In this document: positions 21,226 through 32,394 of the stretch, piece by piece
Layout: each line of letters opens with the position of its first letter
Position numbering within the stretch: position 1 is the stretch's first letter
Assembly: GCF_947172395.1 (NCBI RefSeq)
Contig: NC_069109.1
Coordinates: forward strand, 5,961,163-6,025,162
Source: Bicyclus anynana
Taxonomy: Eukaryota > Arthropoda > Insecta > Lepidoptera > Nymphalidae
DNA length: 64,000 nt
Direction: 5' to 3'
The notes under the pieces: model-generated
Told to the model about the DNA's origin: nothing
Database searches by the model: none
Seen by the model: only the letters and a program-made list of their open reading frames with translations
Program-made: the position numbers and the translations under genes

Positions 21226-21400
21226 AAAATGAGAGCTATGCTCTGAGTATCTCTGCGTGATCGAATCAGTAATGAGGAGATCCGCAGAAGAACCAAAGTC
21301 ACCGACATAGCTCAACGAGTCGAAAGCTGAAGTTGCAATGGGTACATAGTTCAAAGAGCCGATGGACGTTGGGGTCTCAAGGTGCCTGCTTTGGTCTCAA
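21226..21400 (+). mobile_element. RTE-type LINE fragment
   Basis: CGTGATCGAATCAGTAATG and GAGGAGATCCGCAGAAGAAC, then CAACGAGTCGAAAGCTGAAG and GAGCCGATGGACGTTGGGG: the RT C-terminal coding stretch in sense, broken by a stop. Confidence 0.7.
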
Positions 21401-21424
21401 TTTTGGTCTAATAAAGACCAAAAT

Positions 21425-21730
21425 AGAGCCGTGATAGCCCAGTGGATACAACCAACCGATTCCGGAGGGTGTGGGTTCGAATCCGGTCCGGGGCATGCAC
21501 CTCCAACTTTTCAGTTGTGTGCATTTTAAGAAATTAAATATCACGTGTGTCAAACGGTGAAGGAAAACATCGTGAGGAAACCTGCATACTAGAGAATTAC
21601 CTTAATTCTCTGCGTGTGTGAAGTCTGCCAATCCGCATTGGGCCAGCGTGGTGGACTATTGGCCTAACCCCTCTCATTCTGAGAGGAGACTCGAGCTCAG
21701 CAGTGAGCCGAATATGGGTTGATGGCAAAG
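21425..21730 (+). mobile_element. SINE-A, complete
   Basis: GTGATAGCCCAGTGGATAC head, GGTTCGAATCC B box, canonical end GAGCCGAATATGGGTTGATG. Confidence 0.9.
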
Positions 21731-21759
21731 ACCAAAATAGTGAATAGGCCAAATCCTAA

Positions 21760-22005
21760 ATCGTCTTGTATACGGGAGCTGAAACTAAGTGTCAGCGCCT
21801 TTAAACCTTGGATATATTTTGATATTTTGAAAATTTTCCACCAATTGAGGGGGGGAGGGGGAAGCAACTGGACAAGCTAATAAATTATATCTCAAAATAC
21901 GCAAATGCTAATGTAAATACATTTATTATGTACGTATGGTAAAATATTTGTTCAGTTTGTTTTTTGTCTGCAGCCTTATTCTGTAATTTTATAAATCGAC
22001 ATTCG
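21760..22005 (+). repeat. unclassified repeat shared with 55020-55225
   Basis: TGAAAATTTTCCACCAATTG, AAATTATATCTCAAAATACG, and a TTTTTGTCTGCAG-like end match the order of segments at 55020-55225. Family not recognised. Confidence 0.45.
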
Positions 22006-22149
22006 ACTTCGAATTCGTGTCTATCGCTCTCTGTCTATGGCATGGTGCTAGACAGAGAGAAATATACCAGAATAGGCTAATTGACACTTTTTATATAAGG
22101 GTCTTAAATTGTTCATTAGTTCTACTAAATTGATAAAATCTTTTTGAGA

Positions 22150-22338
22150 CTTTAGGGAGAGGCTTTGGCCGTGGTTAGTTACCAGCCTTAGCGTTCCGGT
22201 ACGATGCCGTGTAGAAACCGAAAGGAGTGTGGATTTTTATCCTCCTCCTAACAACTTAGCCCGCTTCCATTTTAGACTGCATCATCACTTATCAGGTGAG
22301 ATTGTAGTCAAGTAACTTGTAAAGAATAAAAAAAAAAT
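22150..22338 (+). mobile_element. SINE-B 3' portion
   Basis: GAGGCTTTGGCCGTGGTTAG, TAGCGTTCCGGTACGATGCC, tail CAGGTGAGATTGTAGTCAAG and poly-A. The head is missing. Confidence 0.8.
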
Positions 22339-22397
22339 GAAAAAAATACTGTTATTGACTTATAAAATACACCACAGAATAACCCTGCAATTGTGTC

Positions 22398-22406
22398 TAT
22401 AAGATA
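22398..22406 (+). promoter_or_regulatory. TATA box of gene 3
   Basis: TATAAGATA lies 54 bases before the ATG at 22452, with CAGTC (initiator-like) at 22420. It sits on the same layout as genes 1, 2, 5 and 7. Confidence 0.6.
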
Positions 22407-22451
22407 GGTGATTGGTTGGCAGTCAACCATTGCCTCTATAGACACGACGCT

Positions 22452-25400
22452 ATGCAGATTTTACGGCTTGCAGTTGCACTTTTGGTGAGTCAACATCATC
22501 ATTATCAGCCGATGGACGTCCACTGCTGGACATAGGCCTCTTGCATGGACTTCCAAGCACAACGGTCTCGAGCCGCCAGCATCCAGCGGCTCCCTGCAAC
22601 CCGCTTGATGTCTTCAGTCGACCAAAACTGCGCTTTCTAGTGCGGAGTCGTCATTTTGGGACCCCGACGTCCATCGCTCTTCGAGCTATGTACCGCCCAC
22701 TTCAGCTTCGCAACTCGTTGAGCTATGTCGGTGACTTTGGTCCTTCTGCGGATCTCCTCATTTCTGATTCGATCACGCAGAGATACTCCTAACATAGCTC
22801 GTTCCATCGCCCGCTGTGTGACTCTGAGCCTTCTTATGAGGCCCATAGTTAGCGATCAAGTCTCGAAACCATAGGTCATCACTGGTAACACGCACTGTTC
22901 GAAGACTTTTGTCTTCAGGCACAGGAATTTCGGATGAAAAGATATCGCGAAGTTTCCCAAATGCCGCCCAGCCGAGTTGGATTGGGCGGTTCACCTCTTT
23001 CTTGAAATTGGATCTACCTAACTGGATCATATGTCCTAGGTATATGTATTCGTCTACAATTTCGAGTGCAGCGTTCTCAACTATATCATCATGATTATCA
23101 GCCAATGGACATGGCCTCTTGCCGCCAGCATCCAGCGGCTCCCTGCAACCCGCTTGATGTCTTCAATCCACCTAGCGGGAGGTCGATCAACACTGCGCTT
23201 TCCGGTGCGTGGTCGCCATTCCAGCTCCTCTAGACCCCATCTATCGGCTCTTCGAACTAAGTGCCGCCCATTGCCACTTCAGCTTCGCGACTCGCTGAGT
23301 TATGTCTCTTAAATCAAATCAAATCAAAAATCATTTATTTCAAGTAGGCTCAGTTTACAAGCACTTTTGACATGTCAGTTGACTATTTGTAAAGATTCTA
23401 CCACCGGTTCGGAAGGTGGGTTCTGCTGAGAAGAAACCGGCAAGAAACTCAACAGTTGCTCTTTTTAAAAAAATCATACAACATTGTAATTTACAATTGA
23501 TGACAACATTACAATTTCTTATAGTTTTACTTCATGTGTGAAGGTGGAAGCTGATCCAACGGCCTCCAAGCATCTTTATCATTAAGGAACTCATCAATGT
23601 TGTAGTACCCTCGACTAAGTAGATGTTTTTTAACACATTGCTTAAAGCTATGCATTGGCAGGTCCATCACAGTCTTGGGGATCTTATTATAGAAGAGTAC
23701 ACCCAAACCTACAAAAGAATTTTTACTCTTTTGAGACGATATGCAGAAATAACCAACTTATGCCCGTGTCTAGTAAGACGTGGGTTTAAATCTCCTTTTC
23801 GTTTGTACAAATTAATATTTTGTCTTACATAGACTATACTGTTATATATATATTGACAGGCTACTGTTAGTATACCTATTTCTTTAAACTTTTGACGAAG
23901 GGACTCGCGTGATTTTAATTGGTATATTGGTCGAATTGCTGTTTTTTGAAGTAAAAATATAGATTGTATATCGGCAGCCTTGCCCCACAATAAAATACCG
24001 TAAGACATTACGCTTTTTTTTTCGTGTTGAGTAAGTGGCGATGGCTCCATGTGGGACCACTACGGCGACACCGGGAGGTTAGGCGAGCGCAGAAGCATCG
24101 CCTGATGAGACCCGAAGGCTGAAATAAAGATAGAGGACGGAACGACTCTCTAAGGGCGTCTCCTATGAGACTCGGACCTCGGCTTAGAGGGCCATTCAGA
24201 AGGGGGTAACTGTGACCTGGGTGAATCAGCCCCCGAGATCGTGAGTTAGAAAACCCACGGTGACGTTTTTTTCGACATTTCCTCGCGATGTTTTCCTTCA
24301 CTGTTTGAGACACGTGATATTTAATTTCTTAAAATGCACACAACTGAAAAGTTAGAGGTGCATGCCCCGGACCGGATTCGAACCTACGCCCTCCAGAATC
24401 GGAGGCAGAGGTCATATCCACTGGGCTATCACGGATAAATTATGTTTATAATTTTGTGCATTACATAAGGGATTAAAGTGCTTCTACGGAACCATACATT
24501 GCGCGTAGCCCAACACGCAGTTGGCTGTTTTTTTTTGTATTTCTCATGTACTATACCGTAAATTGTAATCTAAATGTAAAATTATACGATTAATTAATGT
24601 TATTTTTATTTGTCCAGTGCCTTGTGACCACGGAAGCAGATCCATGTAAGTACAGAAATACTATCCAGTTACTCATCATGTTATCGCCGCGTCGGCTGCT
24701 TTTAAATTTACATGTTTTTAATAAATAGTGTAGGAAATAGTAGTCTGTGACGGATATGACGTCGCTCGATCTAGTGTCGGCTTCAGTGTGCTCGTGGCGT
24801 TCGAGCCGTCCACATCTCTTGTTGTGTAATTCTTTGTGGGTTACTTGGGATAGACGGGGAGAGTGACCTGAGTGGAAAAGGGGAGAGTTTGTAAACAGTC
24901 AAAGGTACCTTTAACCCTACACACATCTTTCACAAGAGCATGACTCCACTCAAGGTCATTTGCTATTCTAAGGTCTTATTTTGGTTACAGTTTGATTTGT
25001 TAATTAAGTTGTCCTGACAAATGTTGTGAAAACCTTTGTTCGACATTAGTTTTCTTATATTTGTAATTACTTTTGAGTCCGCTAAAAATCATCAATATTA
25101 GCCGATGGAGTCCACTGCAGGACATAGGCCTTTTGTAGACACTTCCAAACATCACGATACTGATCCTGCATCCAGCGATATATCGGACGCGTACTAAGGG
25201 ATTTAGTCAGGGATCCTTAGAACATTTTGTACACCTAATTATTATTAATAATAGCCTTTATTATTATTAATAATACCTTAATATAAAAAACTATACAATA
25301 TAAAAAAATTACGACACCGGTAAATCGTCTTGCCTTTCGGCATAGGCCTCCCCCAAGATCTTCCATGCCTTGCGATCATTTCCTTTTCCAAAGTGTTCCT

Positions 25401-28400
25401 GCTGTCATCTTCAAATCATCTTCCCATCTTCTTAATGGCCTGCCGCGTTTCCTTTTGTTGTACACCTGATTACTAACAAGCTAATTTTTCGTGAATTCAT
25501 CTTGATGAGACAATCAACTTTTTTTATTTACGAAAATACTTGATTCTGGTAGCTATTTGTTACCAAATCTGGTAGTTACCAAGATATGAAAATTTCAGAG
25601 CGTTGGAACGAATGTACCACGCAATTTGTTGGACATTGTGGCTGTTAAGTTGTGTTACTATTAATTAATCACCATTAAAAGAAGCAACTTTTGTTACTCT
25701 ACCGTCCTCCCAACTTGTATCAATAACGAAAATTGTTACTAACCAGCTGTTTTTTTTACTGTTGCTTAATTGCTTTTCAGTTGTGTGCATTTTAAGAAAT
25801 TAAATATCACGTGTCTCAATCGGTGAAGGAAAACATCGTGAGGAAACCTGCATACCAGAGAATTATCTTAATTCTCTGCGTGTGTGAAGTCTGCCAATCC
25901 GCATTGGGCCAGCGTGGTGGACTATTGGCCTAACCCATCTCATTCTGAGAGGAGACTCGAGCTCAGCAGTGAGCCGGATATGGGTTGATGACGAATAATT
26001 ACGACGATGACGATGTACTAACATCTAGTGTGTTAATGTTGAAATTAATATTTTATATTTTTATTATTTGAGTTGTTATTCAATGTGACATTAGTTGTCA
26101 CAAAATGGACGACAGCGTTTTTGACGTTTGGATAATTTGAAAAAAATACGAGATATTTTAAATTAAGATTTTTAAGAAATCTTTAAATTTTGTTAATTAA
26201 TATCGATATACTTCGGACCCTTATTCCATGACACCTACACGAAATTAATATTGTTTACATTTTTGATAAAAGTCAACTACCCTACTAGTTTGACGTATCA
26301 AGTAAAATTGTGACGTCACAAAATGGAAGACCGCGTTTTTGGCATTTGGAAAATTCGAAAAAATACATGATTTTTAAATAAAGTTTTGTAAGAAATCAAT
26401 TTATTAATTAATATCCATATATTTCGGACCCTTATTCCATGTACTATTTGTTTTTATATTAATAATGTTTATATTAAATTTGATATAAGTCAAACTAAAT
26501 ACATGTATATATATATTTTTTTTAATATGTTTTTTTTACAGTGTTTGGACTTGGACGCTCGCAAGGTTAGTACTGGTTTTTATCATCATCTAATTTAAGC
26601 TACCCACTACAGGACATATCCTTCTTTACGTAGGTGGATAACTAATAGAACTTGGACCCACCATGCTACGGGTTGGCTACAAATTAAAAAAAAAAAAAAC
26701 TTTAGAAAAAAAATGTATGAACTTATCAGATCTGTAGTATGTCAAAATGCTTGTTTATACAATGAAAGAGCATTTTACAAAATAAATCTAAACTAATTTT
26801 ATAAAGTCGAAGAGTTTGTTTGTTTACTTGAACGCGCTAATCTCAGGAACTACTGGTCCGATTTGAAAAATTCTTTCAGCGTTAGATAGCCCATTTATCG
26901 AGGAAGGCTATAGGCTATATATTATGCCCGTATTCCTACGGGAATGGGAACCACGCCGGTGAAACCGGGCGGCGTCAGCTAGTCTATACTAATATTATAA
27001 AGCTGAAGTTTGTTTGTTTACTTGAACGCGCTAATCTCAGGAACTACTGGTCCGATTTGAAAAATTCCTTCAGCGTTAGATAGCCCATTTATCGAGGAAG
27101 GCTATAAGCTATGTATTATCCCCGTATTCCTACGGGAACGGGAACCACGCCGGTGAAACCGCGCTGCATAAGCTAGTTCTTCATAATGGGGATGATGAGG
27201 TTTGAATATATTGATTTTTATGATACATTCTGGTAAATAAGGTCAATGTTAACTCATTTATACATAAAAATCAAAGATTGACTGGATATTTGCAAAATAA
27301 ACGAGATTATAAAATATCAAAATCTATTAAAAATCTTAAATCGTAATTAGATGAAAATTCATTCAGTTTTAGCTTCCTTACATTGAATGTGACATTTTTT
27401 AATATGTGAACTATAAACATAAATAGCAAAGATATTACTAATTTTGTTTGAACGCACATACAAATCTAACGATCATTAATTGCCTACGACGTCATTAGTT
27501 CGTGCCATTTTGTATGGGGCGTTTTCCAGGGATCCGCGTCAGCGCCGCAAATCTGACCCTTTAAATCCCTGTAGCTCCGAAAGTAATGATCGCAGATACC
27601 TTGTTACTTTTACAAAATTGCTTTACTATTAGCATACTCTTAATTTATATACAATTTAAAAAACTGTCATCATCCCTATTGTTTGCCTATTTAAATGGTC
27701 TTTATCAATGAGACAACCCTTGTAGGAGAGGAACTTTCGATATATAATAATGAATATGATATTAAAAAGCCTCAATAGCTCAAGAGTAAGAGCGATCGGA
27801 CTCATCATCGAGGGGTGGTGGTTCGATCCCCGCCCCGTTGGTTTATTGTCGTACCCACTCCTAATACAGTCTTTCCCGACTAGTTAAAGAAAGGGTAATA
27901 TTGGTCATGTTTAAAAACATATGGCAAATATTATTTTTTTTAAAAACAAAAAGAAATCGTTGGACATATTTTAGAATATTTTTCAAGAAAAATGATGATT
28001 CTACATATAACCATTAATTTGCAGGATGCAATAAAGGCGTCGGCGGCAATGGAGGGGGAGATCTAATAAGTGGTGCATTGGGCAAAGGCGGCAAATTTTT
28101 TGGTGGTCTTGGTGGTCTTACTGGTGGAGCTGGCGGTCTTACTGGTGGGGCCGGTGGTCTTACTGACACAGCTGGTGGTGTAAGCCATGCTACTGATGCA
28201 GCTGGTGATCTTGGTGGTCTTACTGGTGGAGCTGGTGGTATTACTGGTGGGGCCGGTGGTCTCACTGACACAGCTGGTGGTGTAAGCCATGCTACTGATG
28301 CAGCTGGTGATCTTGGTGGTCTTACTGGTGGAGCTGGCGGTCTTACTGGTGGAGCTGGTGGTCTCACTGATACAGCTGGTGGTGTAAGCCATGCTACTGA

Positions 28401-30706
28401 TGCAGCAGGTGATCTTGGCGGTCTTACTGGTGGGGCTGGCGGTCTTACTGGTGGAGCTGACTATCCCATTGAAGCAGTAAAAGACATCGGTGGCAAAAAG
28501 GTTAATGCTTTTAAAGGATTAAAAGACAAAGCTGGCAATGTGATTGGTGGCATTACTGCTAAAAAAGTAAATGCTATTAAGGGGTTAAAAGGCAATAACA
28601 TTGAAGGAGTTAAAGGCAAAGCTGGCGATGTGATTGGAACTAAACAAGGAAAAGGTAAAATTACCAAAGGTAAACTTGCCAAAAGTAAACTTGCCAAAGA
28701 TAAACTTGCCAAAGGCAAACTCAGCAAAGGCAAACTCATCAAAGGCAAACTTGCCAAAGACAAACTCGCTAAAAGCAAAATTGCTAAAAGTAAACTCGCC
28801 AAAGGAAAACTTGCCAAAAGCAAACTCGTCAAAGGTAAACTCGCCAAAGGCAAAAAAGGAAAAGTTTTTGATGCTGTTACCGGCGGTCGTCGTGGTGGCA
28901 AAGGAGGTAACTATAACTTTTATATAAAGATTTATTTATTTTGCTATCATCCGCGAAAAGTCGACGAACCCATGCGACGACGTCACCCAGGTCCGACAAA
29001 ATACTCTCTACGTACGTTTCACCCCGAAACCGGAGCATCCTCAGGAGATGTTGACTCTACAACGTGCAATTGCAAAGTCAATATTTAACTTTTAAGACTA
29101 AGTTAATGATAGTCTATATTTTAAGTAAAATTCTGTTTATCACAAATTCTACCATGAAACCGTGGATACCGTGACTGTTTCCGGGATTAAAAGTGTCTTA
29201 TTCCAGAGTAAAATGAAGATTTTACAAACATAAGATAAACAAACATACATAAACACTTAAACACAAAATTTTGCCTGTCTGTCGTGATTTCGACTCTCAT
29301 TTAATTATTTGTCCTTTTTTAATTTTTAATAATGTTAATTAAATGTTTGTGTGCCCAAGCAACCAGCGCGGTCAGGATTTCAGAGTGAGGAACCTCCTAA
29401 CAATACGCGCGGTCTCAAGAATCACTGCCTTCTGTATCCGACTCTTGATCCAACAGTTAAGCGAAATCTTTTTAAGTTGTTGGTCGAAGCTTTTCTCTAT
29501 AATACCATTGACTGAAACAACTATCGGAATAATAATAGTTATCGGAATATAATATTGACTCAACATTCCACATGGCGATAATCTCGTGAGCAAGGTCCAA
29601 GTATTTTGATACTTTTTCCTTTTCGACTTTAACCAGATTATCGTCATGTGGAACAGTAATATCAACAGTTATTGGTCAGCGCACTGATTGATCGACTAGT
29701 ACTATATCAGGTCTATTGGCAACATCGATAATCGTTCGGTCCCAGTAGAGCAATGCACTGCTATTTTCAAGAACTGACGCTGGGTCGTACCTATAGTAAG
29801 GCATCTCAGAATGTAAAAGGCCATACTGAAGAGCAAGCTGTTGGTGGATTATCTTGGCTACTTGATTATTTCTGTGCAAGTATTCGCCGTTCGCAAGATG
29901 AGAACACCCGGACACAATATGCCTGAGGGACTATTAGTATTATTATTTAATAGCGGACGCTCGCAACTTCGTCCGATTTAACCAATTTTCAGCCAAATTG
30001 GTTCAATCGTTCTTGAGTTGGGCGGCGATTATACAACTTTTTTATTTACTTTTTAAAATTTTGATACCTTTCGTATGGAAATATATTCTAATAGGAATTA
30101 ATATTATACAATTTTACTTACCGACTTCAATTTTCAGGATGCAACAAAAAAGGAAAAGGTGGAAAAGATCAACCAAATCCCGTAACTGATGTAACTGATC
30201 AAACAGGGGGAGTCACTGATGGTCTTGTTGGAGGAAACCCAGCAACCGATGTGAAACAAGCTGAAGGTGTCACAGACGTTCTTGAAAACGGAGACAAACC
30301 AGTAACTGGAGTGGCTGACGAAGTTGAAGACGTTACTGACGGTGTTGGTGATAATGGATATCCAGTAACAGGAGTGACTGACCAAACTGGAGGGACAGGT
30401 ATTATTGATAACGGAGATAACCCAGTAACCGGACTAACTGATGAAGTTGATAGTGGATATCCAGCAACAGGAATAACTGATGATATTGGAGACGTCACTG
30501 ATGAACTTGGTGAAGAAACATCAGCAATCGAAGTGACTGATCAAGCCGAAGAAATCATCGATGGTGCCGAAGAAGGAATCCCAGCTAGCGATGTAATAGA
30601 CCAATCAGAAGGAACTACTGACGATATTGACCAATCAGGATACTTGAATGGCGATGTGACAGACCAACCAGCGAACGTCATTTCTGCTCCTACTAAATGT
30701 GGATAA
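22452..30706 (+). CDS. gene 3: secreted tri-block protein (Gly-rich, Lys-rich, acidic), 5 exons
   Basis: Exons: 22452-22484 (donor GTGAGT), 24618-24645 (acceptor GTCCAG, donor GTAAGT), 26542-26565 (acceptor TTTACAG, donor GTTAGT), 28025-28906 (acceptor TTTGCAG, donor GTAACT) and 30138-30706 (acceptor TTTTCAG, stop TAA). They total 1536 bases, 511 residues. Signal peptide is about residues 1-18 (MQILRLAVALL, CLVTTEA), then DPLFGLGRSQ. Residues about 50-173 are Gly-rich with three copies of a 34-residue unit (GGLTGGAGG, DTAGGVSHATDAAGD). Residues about 240-310 are a dozen pentads KGKLA/KSKLA/KDKLA, strongly basic. Exon 5 is acidic with (V/I)TD(E/Q) and PVTG repeats and ends TKCG. Exons 4 and 5 both begin GCNK, and all internal introns are phase 1. 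Alternative: exon 4 could read through its donor into a fold-back fragment and stop at 29088. Function unknown; an extracellular structural or adhesive protein is inferred. Confidence 0.75.
22490..23315 (-). mobile_element. RTE-type LINE fragments, antisense
   Basis: The minus strand codes MERAMLGVSLRDRIRNEEIR with RRRTKVTDIAQRVAKLKW near 22690-22810, and VDEYIYLGHMIQLGRSNF near 23010-23060. A second, partial 3' end begins about 23091. These are conserved RTE reverse-transcriptase C-terminal motifs. Inserted in intron 1 of gene 3. Confidence 0.85.
23318..24010 (-). mobile_element. Jockey/CR1-like LINE, reverse-transcriptase C-terminus and 3' UTR
   Basis: Reading the minus strand, 24010-23710 codes MSYGILLWGKAADIQ, then FLLQKTAIR and SRESLRQKFKEIGILT, followed by the YYNIDEF-type tail near 23600. 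The 3' UTR ends near 23318 with CAAAATCA-type repeats. 5'-truncated. Confidence 0.8.
24020..24258 (-). repeat. unclassified GC-richer repeat
   Basis: CGACACCGGGAGGTTAGGCG, GAAGCATCGCCTGATGAGAC, and CCCCCGAGATCGTGAGTTAG. The last phrase and its context recur at 54870-54910, so this is interspersed DNA. Family unknown. Confidence 0.45.
24270..24440 (-). mobile_element. SINE-A, 3'-truncated
   Basis: Begins in the middle (TCGCGATGTTTTCCTTCACT) and runs to the head complement TCCACTGGGCTATCACGG. Confidence 0.8.
24825..25085 (+). repeat. interspersed repeat, inverted copy at 41097-41372
   Basis: GGGATAGACGGGGAGAGTGA, CACTCAAGGTCATTTGC, TTGTCCTGACAAATGTTGTG, TTCGACATTAGTTTTCTTAT. The complement of each phrase occurs in the reverse order at 41097-41372. 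Lies in intron 2 of gene 3. Confidence 0.7.
25088..25480 (-). mobile_element. RTE-type and other LINE debris
   Basis: 25088-25185 is the complement of the RTE 3' end (CCACTGCAGGACATAGGCC). 25300-25470 reads like an antisense RT fragment (GGCATAGGCCTCCCCCAAG, CTTCCATGCCTTGCGATC). Confidence 0.5.
25770..25990 (+). mobile_element. SINE-A 3' two thirds
   Basis: From TTTTCAGTTGTGTGCATTTT to GAGCCGGATATGGGTTGATG. Confidence 0.85.
26080..26460. repeat. two tandem copies of the GACGTCA repeat
   Basis: Phrases CAAAATGGACGACAGCGTTT and CAAAATGGAAGACCGCGTTT, each followed by a TTTGGA-AAATTCGAAAAAATAC stretch and a CGGACCCTTATTCCATG end, about 180 bases apart. Related to 13225-13520. Confidence 0.6.
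26785..27179 (+). mobile_element. two Helitrons head to tail
   Basis: Copy 1 runs from AATCTAAACTAATTTTATAAAG to GGCGTCAGCTAGT at 26984. Copy 2 starts at once (CTATACTAATATTATAAAGC) and ends GCATAAGCTAGT at 27178. Intron 3 of gene 3. Confidence 0.85.
27185..27680 (+). mobile_element. MITE-1, complete
   Basis: AATGGGGATGATGAGG to AACTGTCATCATCCCTATT. Immediately follows the Helitron pair. Confidence 0.9.
27768..27962 (+). mobile_element. SINE-C
   Basis: GCCTCAATAGCTCAAGAGTA head, GGTTCGATCCC B box, TTATTGTCGTACCCACTCC body. Confidence 0.8.
28918..29090 (+). mobile_element. half copy of the fold-back element after exon 4 of gene 3
   Basis: ATTTATTTATTTTGCTATCA, CCCATGCGACGACGTCACC, TTTCACCCCGAAACCGGAGC, ACAACGTGCAATTGCAAAGT. 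It starts 11 bases after the exon 4 splice donor, and the exon frame stays open through it to 29088. Confidence 0.8.
29340..29925 (-). mobile_element. restriction-endonuclease-type (R2/R4-like) LINE C-terminus
   Basis: The minus strand codes SGCSHLANGEYLHRNNQVAK with a His, compatible with a Cys/His finger. Then come EMPYYRYDPASVLENSSALL, RPDIVLVDQSVR, and past a frame break the part related to 50312-50626. The PD...D...K order fits the restriction-like endonuclease domain of site-specific LINEs. The clade call is inference. Frameshifted and dead, in intron 4 of gene 3. Confidence 0.65.
29945..30040 (-). mobile_element. Helitron fragment
   Basis: TAGCGGACGCTCGCAACTTC, then AATTTTCAGCCAAATTGG. 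About 100 bases before exon 5 of gene 3. Confidence 0.55.
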
Positions 30707-31685
30707 TGGAGCTAAAGAATTCTTTTTTTTATAGTGAAATATGTATAGTAAAATATGTATATAGTAAAGATCGATAGATGTCGAACTTCTGTTTTATTAA
30801 TAGAAAACAATTTTTTTTTTAAATTTATTTATACCAATATTAGTCACACACAAAAGAAAAACAGTGGACAAAGAAACACTCTATAAGAGATCTCTGCCAG
30901 TGACTCTTGGCAGATTGGCAGATTATTCAACAATTTTTATTTCTTGCTAATATATAAATATATTGAATTTTATTAAAATGTGTGTTGTTATAATTATACA
31001 GGTTGCTCGTGAGTATTTCCCATAGGTAACTAGCTAGGGTTATATAATTTAATGAAAATTAATTAAATATGCCCAAGGAACATATTTTCGGATTACATAA
31101 TATTTATTTTGTAAATAGATTTTAAAATGTATCCCTTACAAGCGAATCCTTATAACAAGACGTAGCGAAACGAATTTGTTGATAAATGTCACGAAGTATC
31201 TAATTAGTGCTTGTCAAAAATGTAGTCCAGTACTGTCATCATCATCTCAACTTGTCATTTTTAGATAGATTAAGACCATGTTAATCTATATATATTTCGG
31301 AGGACTGAATAGGTATGGGTCAGCTATGATGGAATCTTGGAAATAATATTGCCAGTAAATAGCAAAATAATCACTTTAATGTAATCACAAAATTATTTAA
31401 CAATAACAATTAATTAACAATAATAAATTGAATGGAAACGCGGTAAGTTTTATGCCATGAGGCCGTTCGTCCCATTTTTCTTATGACAGTTCTACTTTTT
31501 CATTCCATATTCCATATTCTTTTTCTTCTTCTTTTAAAAACGTCCAACGACATTCCAACTGGCCATGTTACACATGTACAGGCCTTCATGGCATAAACCT
31601 CACCCAAGTGCAGTACTTGACGTTTCCTACTGCCGCCATAAGATGGCACTATTATTATCTAATCTCCGACATATATATATATATA
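30707..31685. other. intergenic AT-rich sequence
   Basis: The 3' flank of gene 3 has no clear AATAAA close to the stop. An (AT)n run lies at about 31670-31692 and a short GTCCAACGACATTCCAACTG segment near 31540. No gene is seen. Confidence 0.4.
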
Positions 31686-31689
31686 TATA

Positions 31690-32135
31690 TAAAAGAATGT
31701 CGGGTTCGTTTCAACACTTATAACTCGAGATCTGCTGGACCGATTTTCATGGTTTTTGATTCGTTGGATTTGTCTCCGCCAAGAATTGCAGAATACATCT
31801 TAAAAACAATGAAAACTCGACGAATAAATAATTATGAATGATGAATAATTTTCCTTAAATGTTACTTTGTTTAGTACCTGTCAAACATTTGCTGTCCATC
31901 CTGTCAAATACTTTATGTAATGATTGACATTTATACGTGCGTTCGTAAATTTATTTTGTGTAAATTAAAGTTTCTATTTCCAAGATTTATTCTATAGGTT
32001 AACAACGAATGGTTAATGTCTTTTTATGTTGTCGATGATTTTTTCAAGAGAAGTAGGGTAGGGGTAGGGTAGGGTAGGGTAGGTTAGGGTAGGGGTAGGG
32101 TAGGTAAAGCGAAGCTTGACCGGGTCCGCTAGTCT
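31690..32135 (+). mobile_element. Helitron 3' portion with GGGTAG repeats
   Basis: TCGAGATCTGCTGGACCG, (GGGTAGGGTA)n at 32045-32105, and the end AGCTTGACCGGGTCCGCTAG at about 32133. Confidence 0.65.
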
Positions 32136-32394
32136 ATAGTATAAAATAATCATTGCTTGGGGTTGTATAATTTAATTTACACCCCATTAGAGACAACACG
32201 CGGCTTTGCTATTGTGCTCTTGGGATCATCAAAATGGGACAGACAATTGTTTGATAATCGAATTGTCTGTACCAATATTAATAAGAGGTAATGTGATGTT
32301 GTTGGGGGTTATCAACGGATATGTTGAGCGAAAACCTTCAAAAACAGTTTTTCTTTATCTCATAAATTAATAATATATTTTTTACAATATAACA

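Noticed and set aside
28014..28901. Pro- and Leu-rich frames antisense to gene 3
   Set aside because: Shadows of the Gly-rich and Lys-rich repeats. The sense frame joins correctly spliced exons.
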